The notes under the pieces: generated by a model
The model's input: the letters and a program-made list of their open reading frames with translations, nothing else
The model's database searches: none
Told to the model about the DNA's origin: nothing
NCBI GenBank assembly: GCA_021841985.1
Contig: JAKCCP010000136.1
Location: forward strand, 1 to 11,507
Length of the DNA stretch: 11,507 bases
Reading direction: 5' to 3'
Source: Pseudomonadota bacterium
Lineage (GTDB): Bacteria; Pseudomonadota; Alphaproteobacteria; Acetobacterales; Acetobacteraceae
Program-made: the position numbers and the translations under genes
Shown: positions 6,769 to 11,507 of the stretch, piece by piece
Position numbering within the stretch: the first letter of the stretch is position 1
How the letters are laid out: each line of letters opens with the position of its first letter

Positions 6769-7350
6769 CTAGGCGGTCTCGCCCCCGAGGCGGGCCGAAA
6801 ACCCGGCGGCGACGACGAGAACGCCGGCATCGAGTTTCAGGGGCAGGTGGGGAAGAGAGCGTGGCGCCGGCCCGAACACCAGCTTCGCGTCGTCGCGCGG
6901 ATCGTAGGTCGAGCCATGGCAGGAGCAGACCATCATTTTCTGCTCCTCTGACCAGGCGTTCACCGGGCAGCCCTGATGGGTGCAGACCGCCGAATAGGCG
7001 ACGACGTCGGCGGCGGCGTTGGCCAGCGTCGTCGGGCTGAGGCTCGCCGGATCGAGACGGATGACGATCAGGAGATTGAGCCGCGAGCCATCGCGCAAGA
7101 CGCCATCGGGGCTTTGCGGATAGGCCTGAAATTGCGGCCCGCCGAGCGGCAGATCATCGGGCTTGATGATCTGCCCCTTTTTCGGGCCGGTGAGGAACAC
7201 CAGCCGGTCGCCAGGCTGGGGATGCAGCTCGCTCGGATCATCGGCGCGGGCGGGCCGCGCGAGCCATGGTGCCAGCGCCACGCCAGCACCCATCACGCGC
7301 CGGCGTCCCCAGCACGTCCGCTTGTCGTTCGTTTCGTCCCGTCCCGTCAC
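6769..7350 (-). CDS. Tat-exported Rieske 2Fe-2S protein
   Basis: A 193-residue Rieske protein. The box CTHQGC (123-128) and CSCHG (142-146) gives ligands Cys123, His125, Cys142 and His145, with Cys128 and Cys144 placed for the usual disulfide. The N-terminus has a twin-arginine sequence (GRRRVMGAGVALAPW, 15-29) ending near ARA, so the folded cluster protein is probably exported or anchored on the periplasmic side. It resembles cytochrome bc1 Rieske subunits in its cluster domain, but no cytochrome b or c1 gene is adjacent. I chose the GTG start at 7350 because it follows a purine-rich GGGGGCGAGA and keeps the Tat signal close to the start. An ATG at 7488 would add 46 residues that look like leader DNA. 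It is encoded 69 bp before the PQQ dehydrogenase and is probably cotranscribed, suggesting a role in taking electrons from it or in the same respiratory branch. Confidence 0.85.
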   Translation of the reverse strand: MTGRDETNDKRTCWGRRRVMGAGVALAPWLARPARADDPSELHPQPGDRLVFLTGPKKGQIIKPDDLPLGGPQFQAYPQSPDGVLRDGSRLNLLIVIRLDPASLSPTTLANAAADVVAYSAVCTHQGCPVNAWSEEQKMMVCSCHGSTYDPRDDAKLVFGPAPRSLPHLPLKLDAGVLVVAAGFSARLGGETA

Positions 7351-7490
7351 GTCTCGCCCCCGACTGCGTGCGGCGAGCGTTTTGTCGCGCACGGCGATTG
7401 TGTAAATTTTTTGATAACCGGCCACAAAGGCACAAACCGCATCTCTCCCGCGTCCTCCACGCGGCTTCGTCGCGGGCGTTGATGCCACTT

Positions 7491-7509
7491 GCTCTATCTC
7501 TGATAGGCC
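7491..7509. promoter_or_regulatory. tetO-like palindrome
   Basis: GCTCTATCTCTGATAGGCC contains a CTATC-TCT-GATAG dyad (7494-7506). Compared with the Tn10 tet operator as I remember it (TCTCTATCACTGATAGGGA) it matches 15 of 19 positions. It lies about 140 bp upstream of the chosen Rieske start and about 80 bp from the glgB -10 box, so it could serve either direction. No TetR-family gene is in the window. Confidence 0.4.
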
Positions 7510-7552
7510 AGAGCCTAATCGATCGCCCGATAGACGTCCAGCATCATTAAAA

Positions 7553-7587
7553 CATTCTTCATAAAATATTCGCGAATTTTAAGAATG
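7553..7587. repeat. Inverted repeat CATTCTT...AAGAATG with an inner ATTCGCGAAT palindrome
   Basis: Seven-base arms at 7553-7559 and 7581-7587 flank 21 bp that contain a perfect 10-bp palindrome at 7568-7577. The two dyads have slightly different centres. The set ends 3 bp before the TATAAT box, covering the -35 position, as an operator would. Confidence 0.5.
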
Positions 7588-7590
7588 CGA

Positions 7591-7596
7591 TATAAT
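7591..7596 (+). promoter_or_regulatory. Candidate -10 box (TATAAT) for glgB
   Basis: A perfect TATAAT in a GC-rich genome, 61 bp before the glgB ATG. At 16-18 bp upstream there is only a poor -35 match, which would fit a promoter that needs an activator bound at the overlapping inverted repeats. The start of transcription would be near 7603. Confidence 0.45.
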
Positions 7597-7656
7597 TGCT
7601 CTTTTAATGGCGTCGCGGCTCACCATCCGGGATCAGCATAGTATGTTCAGCGTGGC

Positions 7657-9864
7657 ATGAAGGCCGAGCAGACATCGCGGCGCCAGCGAACCGGCGGCCT
7701 TACCGCCGCCGCCATCGCTGCCGTCGTCACCGGGCGCCATCCTGATCCGTTCGCGCTCCTCGGGCCGCATCGGACCGCGCGCGGCATGGAATTGCGCGTC
7801 TTTCTCCCGGATGCGCAGGCGGTAACGCTCGCCGCCGGCGGCATCGAGCGCGTCATGGCCCGACGTGACCGGGCGGGGCTCTTCGTCGCCATGCTGCCGC
7901 CGGGCGTGACGCCGCCCGCTTACCGGCTGCATGTCACCACGGCGGAAGGGATGCGCGTGCAGCACGATCCCTACGCCTTCGCGCCGGTGCTCGGCCCGCT
8001 CGACGATCATTTGCTGGTCGAAGGGACGCATGAGCGCCTCTACGACCACCTCGGCGCCCACCCGATGCGCCATCAGGACGTGGCCGGCGTGCATTTCGCG
8101 GTCTGGGCGCCGCATGCGCGGCGGGTTTCCGTGGTCGGCGACTTCAACCGTTGGGACGGGCGCTGCCATCCGATGCGCAAACGTCATGACAGCGGGGTGT
8201 GGGAGATCTTCATCCCCGGTCTTGGTGAGGGGACGCTCTACAAATACGAGCTGCTCGGTCCCGATTTCGCGCTGCTGCCGCTGAAGGCCGATCCGTTCGG
8301 CTTCGCCGCCGAGCGCCGCCCTGCCACCGCCTCGGTGGTGGCGCGCACCGATGCTTTCCCCTGGACCGACGCCACCCATCGTCGTGCCGGCGGGGACTGG
8401 CACCGGCGGCCGATGGCGATCTACGAGGTCCATCTCGGCTCCTGGCGCCGCACCCCCGACGGAGGATTCCTGACCTATGACGCGCTGGCCGATACGCTGA
8501 TCCCCCACGCCGCCGGGCTCGGTTTCACCCATCTCGAATTGCTGCCGGTGACGGAACATCCGCTGGATGCGTCCTGGGGCTATCAGCCGATCGGCCTGTT
8601 TGCCCCCACCAGCCGCTTCGGCGATCCCGCCGGCTTCGCACGCTTCGTCGATCGCGCCCACGCCGCCGGATTGGGCGTGATCCTGGACTGGGTGCCGGCG
8701 CATTTCCCGACCGACATCCATGGCCTCGCCCGTTTCGATGGCACCGCGCTCTACGAGCACGCCGATCCCAGGCGCGGCTTCCAGCCGGACTGGAACACCG
8801 CCATCTATGATTTCGGCCGCCGCGAAGTGGCGAACTTCCTGCGCGCCAGCGCGCTCTACTGGCTCGACCGGTTCCATATCGACGGGTTGCGCGCCGATGC
8901 GGTGGCGGCGATGCTGTATCTCGACTACTCGCGCCCGGCCGGCGCCTGGCTGCCGAACCCGGACGGATCGAACGACAACCGCGACGCGGTCGCGTTTCTG
9001 CGCGCCGCCAACACGCTGATCTACCGCGAGCATCCCGGCGCGGTGACGATCGCCGAGGAATCGACCGCCTGGACGAGCGTCTCCCGCCCGGTGGCGGCCG
9101 GCGGCCTCGGCTTCGGCTTCAAATGGAACATGGGCTGGATGCACGATACCCTCGCCTATCTGGCGGAAGACCCGGTGCACCGGCGCTGGCATCACGACCG
9201 GCTGACCTTCGGCCTGCTCTATGCTTGGTCGGAGAATTTCGTGCTGCCGCTGTCGCATGACGAGGTGGTGCATGGGAAAGGGTCGTTGCTTGGTCGCATC
9301 CCGGGCGACGACTGGCAGCGCTTCGCGACGCTGCGCGCCTATTACGGGTTCATGTGGGCCTATCCCGGCAAGAAGCTGCTGTTCATGGGCGGAGAATTCG
9401 CCCAGGATTCCGAGTGGGATCACGACCGCGGCCTGGCGTGGCACAAGCTGGACCAGGCGCCGCATCGCGGCGTACAGGCGCTCATCGGCGATCTCAACCG
9501 CCGCTACCGTGCCCATCCCGCCCTCCACGCGCGCGATTGCGAACCGGACGGGTTCCGCTGGATCGTCGCCGATGATCGCGACAATTCGATCCATGCCTGG
9601 CTGCGCCTGGCGCCTGACGCCCCACCGGTCGCGGTGGTGTGCCATTTCACCCCGGTGCCGCGGCATGGCTACCGGATCGGCCTGCCGCATCGCGGACGCT
9701 GGCGAGAAATCCTGAACACCGATGCCGCGGTCTATGGTGGCGGCGATCTCGGCAATGGCGGCGCGATCCAGGCCGAGCCGGTGCCCCATCATGGCTTCTC
9801 CGCCTCGGCGGACGTGCTGGTCCCGCCGCTCAGCACGGTGTGGTTCGTGTTTGACCCAGAATGA
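7657..9864 (+). CDS. glgB: 1,4-alpha-glucan branching enzyme GlgB
   Basis: A 735-residue cytoplasmic GH13 enzyme that cuts alpha-1,4 chains and rejoins them by alpha-1,6 bonds to branch glycogen. Order: N-terminal domain with [11 protein letters not shown] (28-38); CBM48 with [24 protein letters not shown] (145-168); catalytic barrel; C-terminal beta domain. Catalytic motifs are intact: DWVPAH (344-349), nucleophile Asp414 in DGLRADAV, acid/base Glu467 in IAEEST and Asp535 in [10 protein letters not shown]. These are shifted by exactly nine from the E. coli residues 405, 458 and 526, and length is close to the E. coli 728. The ATG at 7657 is the first start after an in-frame stop at 7639, and the next Met (44) would lose conserved sequence. 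No clear Shine-Dalgarno precedes it. The gene overlaps glgX by 4 bp. Confidence 0.97.
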   Translation: MKAEQTSRRQRTGGLTAAAIAAVVTGRHPDPFALLGPHRTARGMELRVFLPDAQAVTLAAGGIERVMARRDRAGLFVAMLPPGVTPPAYRLHVTTAEGMRVQHDPYAFAPVLGPLDDHLLVEGTHERLYDHLGAHPMRHQDVAGVHFAVWAPHARRVSVVGDFNRWDGRCHPMRKRHDSGVWEIFIPGLGEGTLYKYELLGPDFALLPLKADPFGFAAERRPATASVVARTDAFPWTDATHRRAGGDWHRRPMAIYEVHLGSWRRTPDGGFLTYDALADTLIPHAAGLGFTHLELLPVTEHPLDASWGYQPIGLFAPTSRFGDPAGFARFVDRAHAAGLGVILDWVPAHFPTDIHGLARFDGTALYEHADPRRGFQPDWNTAIYDFGRREVANFLRASALYWLDRFHIDGLRADAVAAMLYLDYSRPAGAWLPNPDGSNDNRDAVAFLRAANTLIYREHPGAVTIAEESTAWTSVSRPVAAGGLGFGFKWNMGWMHDTLAYLAEDPVHRRWHHDRLTFGLLYAWSENFVLPLSHDEVVHGKGSLLGRIPGDDWQRFATLRAYYGFMWAYPGKKLLFMGGEFAQDSEWDHDRGLAWHKLDQAPHRGVQALIGDLNRRYRAHPALHARDCEPDGFRWIVADDRDNSIHAWLRLAPDAPPVAVVCHFTPVPRHGYRIGLPHRGRWREILNTDAAVYGGGDLGNGGAIQAEPVPHHGFSASADVLVPPLSTVWFVFDPE

Positions 9865-11507
9865 TATCGCCCGCGGTTTCACCAGGCCGGCCGGACCCGC
9901 TGGGCGCGACGCCCGGCCCCGACGGCGTCAATTTCGCGGTGTTTTCCGCCCATGCCGCGGCCGTCGAGATCTGTCTGTTCGATGTGGCGGGGACGCGGGA
10001 GACGGCGCGGATCACGCTGCCCGCGCGCACCGGGGATGTGTTCCACGGCTGCATCGGTGGTCTTGGCCCCGGGGCACGCTACGGGCTGCGCGTGGCCGGG
10101 CCATGGGATCCCGCGCGCGGGCACCGGTTCGATCCCGCCAAGCTGCTGTGCGATCCGTTGGCGACGAGGTTCGACCGGCCGTTCCGCCTGCATCCGGCCC
10201 TGCTCCCGGGCGCCAGCGACAGCGCCGATGTGATTCCGAAGGCGATCGTCGAGGCCGCCCCACCGCTGCCGCCGGCCCCACGCTTCACCTGGGACGGCGG
10301 CGCGATCTACGAACTCAATGTCGGCGGCTTCACCCGCCGCCATCCCGCGATCCCGCCCGCCCTGCGCGGCACGTTCGCCGGCCTCGCCGATCCCGCCGCG
10401 ATCGCCTATCTGCGCCGGCTGGGGGTGTCCGCGGTGGAGCTGCTGCCGCCCACGCCGCGGATCGAGGCGCCGCATCTGCCACCTTTGGGCCTGGTCGATG
10501 CCTGGGGTTACAACCCGGTGACCTTCGCCGCGCCCGACCCGCGCCTGGCGCCGGGCGGCTTCGCCGAGGTGCGCGCGGCGGTCGATGCGCTGCACGCGGC
10601 GGGGATCGCGGTGCTGGTCGATATCGTCCTCAATCACACCGGGGAGTACGACGAAACCGGGCCGGTCCTCTCGCTGCGCGGGATCGACAACGCCAGCTAC
10701 TATCGCTTGGATCCCGCCGATCCGTCACGATACCGCGACGATACCGGCTGTCGCAACACCCTGGCGCTGGATCGCCCGGCGGGGGTGCGGCTGGCGATGG
10801 CGGCGCTACGGACCTGGGTGCTGCGCTGCGGGGTCGACGGGTTCCGTTTCGATCTCGCGACGGTATTGGGACGGCGCGAGGACCGGTTCGACCCGGCGGC
10901 GCCGCTGCTGGCCGCGATCGAGCAGGACGAGCTGCTGCGCGCGCGGGCGCGGATCGCCGAACCGTGGGATCCCGGCCCGGGCGGGTACCGGCTGGGCGCG
11001 TTCCCGCCTGACTGGGGGGAGTGGAATGATCGCTATCGCGATACGCTGCGCCGCTTCTGGCGTGGCGATCCGGGGCAGGTGGGCGCGCTCGCAACCGCGC
11101 TCTGCGGCTCGGCCGACGTGTTCGCCCCGCGCGGGCGGGCGCTGACCCGCTCGGTCAACTTCGTCACCGCGCATGATGGCTTCACCCTCGCGGATCTGGT
11201 TTCCTATGCCGGCAAGCACAACGACGCCAATGGCGAGGGCGGGCGCGACGGGAGCGATGTGAACTGGTCCTGGAACCATGGCACCGAGGGACCGAGCGAA
11301 GACCCGGCGGTGCATGCGGCCCGCGCCGCCGACCGGCGCGCCCTGCTCGCCTCCTTGCTGCTCGCGCGCGGCACGCCGATGCTGGGCATGGGCGATGAGT
11401 GCGGGCGCAGCCAGGGCGGCAACAACAACGCTTATGCGCAGGACAATGCGGTGTCCTGGTTCGACTGGGAAGGAATGGACCGCGCGTTGTTCCGCTTCAC
11501 CGCCCGG
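9861..11507 (+). CDS. glgX: Glycogen debranching enzyme GlgX, 3' end cut by window
   Basis: An isoamylase-type GH13 enzyme that hydrolyses alpha-1,6 branches of glycogen or limit dextrin in the cytoplasm. The frame is open from the ATG at 9861 to the window end (549 codons); members are usually about 650-720 residues, so 100-170 are missing. The N-terminal domain has [21 protein letters not shown] (21-41). The barrel shows DIVLNH (254-259), nucleophile Asp331 in GVDGFRFD, acid/base Glu367 in RIAEPWD and [14 protein letters not shown] (436-449), followed by the typical [13 protein letters not shown] segment and [15 protein letters not shown]. The start overlaps the glgB stop (ATGA), and no strong ribosome site is visible, so translation is probably coupled. 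TreX of trehalose operons is the same family; which pathway it serves depends on genes beyond the window. Confidence 0.95.
   Translation, partial: MISPAVSPGRPDPLGATPGPDGVNFAVFSAHAAAVEICLFDVAGTRETARITLPARTGDVFHGCIGGLGPGARYGLRVAGPWDPARGHRFDPAKLLCDPLATRFDRPFRLHPALLPGASDSADVIPKAIVEAAPPLPPAPRFTWDGGAIYELNVGGFTRRHPAIPPALRGTFAGLADPAAIAYLRRLGVSAVELLPPTPRIEAPHLPPLGLVDAWGYNPVTFAAPDPRLAPGGFAEVRAAVDALHAAGIAVLVDIVLNHTGEYDETGPVLSLRGIDNASYYRLDPADPSRYRDDTGCRNTLALDRPAGVRLAMAALRTWVLRCGVDGFRFDLATVLGRREDRFDPAAPLLAAIEQDELLRARARIAEPWDPGPGGYRLGAFPPDWGEWNDRYRDTLRRFWRGDPGQVGALATALCGSADVFAPRGRALTRSVNFVTAHDGFTLADLVSYAGKHNDANGEGGRDGSDVNWSWNHGTEGPSEDPAVHAARAADRRALLASLLLARGTPMLGMGDECGRSQGGNNNAYAQDNAVSWFDWEGMDRALFRFTAR

Larger units (their letters stand above)
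7351..7656. other. Divergent control region between the Rieske and glgB genes
   Basis: I find no gene here other than the unlikely upstream extension of the Rieske frame. It contains two AT-rich patches (about 7405-7422 and 7545-7610) against a GC-rich background, a tetO-like palindrome, a 7-bp inverted repeat and a TATAAT box. The first patch is placed where a promoter for the Rieske gene would be, but I could not identify convincing boxes in it. Confidence 0.6.

Noticed and set aside
7351..7488. ATG start at 7488 for the Rieske protein
   Set aside because: It places 46 non-conserved residues before a Tat signal and spans an AT-rich, promoter-like patch. It cannot be excluded without transcript data.
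7633..9882. Minus-strand open frame of about 749 codons opposite glgB
   Set aside because: This is a GC-driven antisense frame. The plus-strand GlgB is complete and canonical.
9722..11011. Plus-strand frame overlapping the end of glgB and most of glgX
   Set aside because: Its product is Arg/Gly/Ala-rich without domains. The correct frame here is GlgX, open from 9861 to the window end with all GH13 motifs.
1..11507. Transposase, phage, toxin-antitoxin or defence genes
   Set aside because: None of the supportable reading frames carries such motifs, and no terminal inverted repeats or target duplications were seen.

Overview
The window is GC-rich chromosomal DNA with the codon usage of a high-GC proteobacterium. 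A Tat-exported molybdenum hydroxylase pair, a PQQ dehydrogenase and a glgB-glgX pair together suggest an alphaproteobacterium, perhaps from the Acetobacteraceae or a relative. That placement is inference: no rRNA, tRNA or taxonomic marker is present. I see no insertion sequence, phage gene, CRISPR array or RNA gene.

Layout. (1) Positions 1-1164 (+) hold the 3' part of a polytopic O-antigen ligase/polymerase-like protein, with an in-frame 15-bp tandem repeat. (2) Positions 1206-7350 hold a block on the minus strand. In transcription order it encodes a Tat-type Rieske protein, a PQQ-dependent alcohol dehydrogenase with a predicted lanthanide signature, a small secreted protein of unknown function, and an IorA/IorB-type molybdenum hydroxylase (2Fe-2S subunit plus Moco subunit). 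One intrinsic terminator follows the PQQ dehydrogenase. Another follows iorB and overlaps the end of the convergent ligase gene. A 434-bp gene-free gap upstream of iorA carries a promoter-like pair and a 9-bp dyad. (3) Positions 7351-7656 are a divergent control region with a tetO-like palindrome, further inverted repeats and a TATAAT box. (4) Positions 7657-11507 (+) hold glgB (branching enzyme) and, overlapping by 4 bp, glgX (debranching enzyme), which runs off the end of the window.

How the parts may work together. Every recognisable product of the minus-strand block looks exported: Sec for the quinoprotein and the small protein, Tat for the Rieske protein and IorB. The natural reading is a periplasmic oxidation module in which the quinoprotein makes an aldehyde that the molybdenum hydroxylase could oxidise to an acid. 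No c-type cytochrome is encoded, and the only visible one-electron carrier beside the quinoprotein is the Rieske protein. The glycogen genes are a separate unit that builds and trims alpha-1,6 branches.
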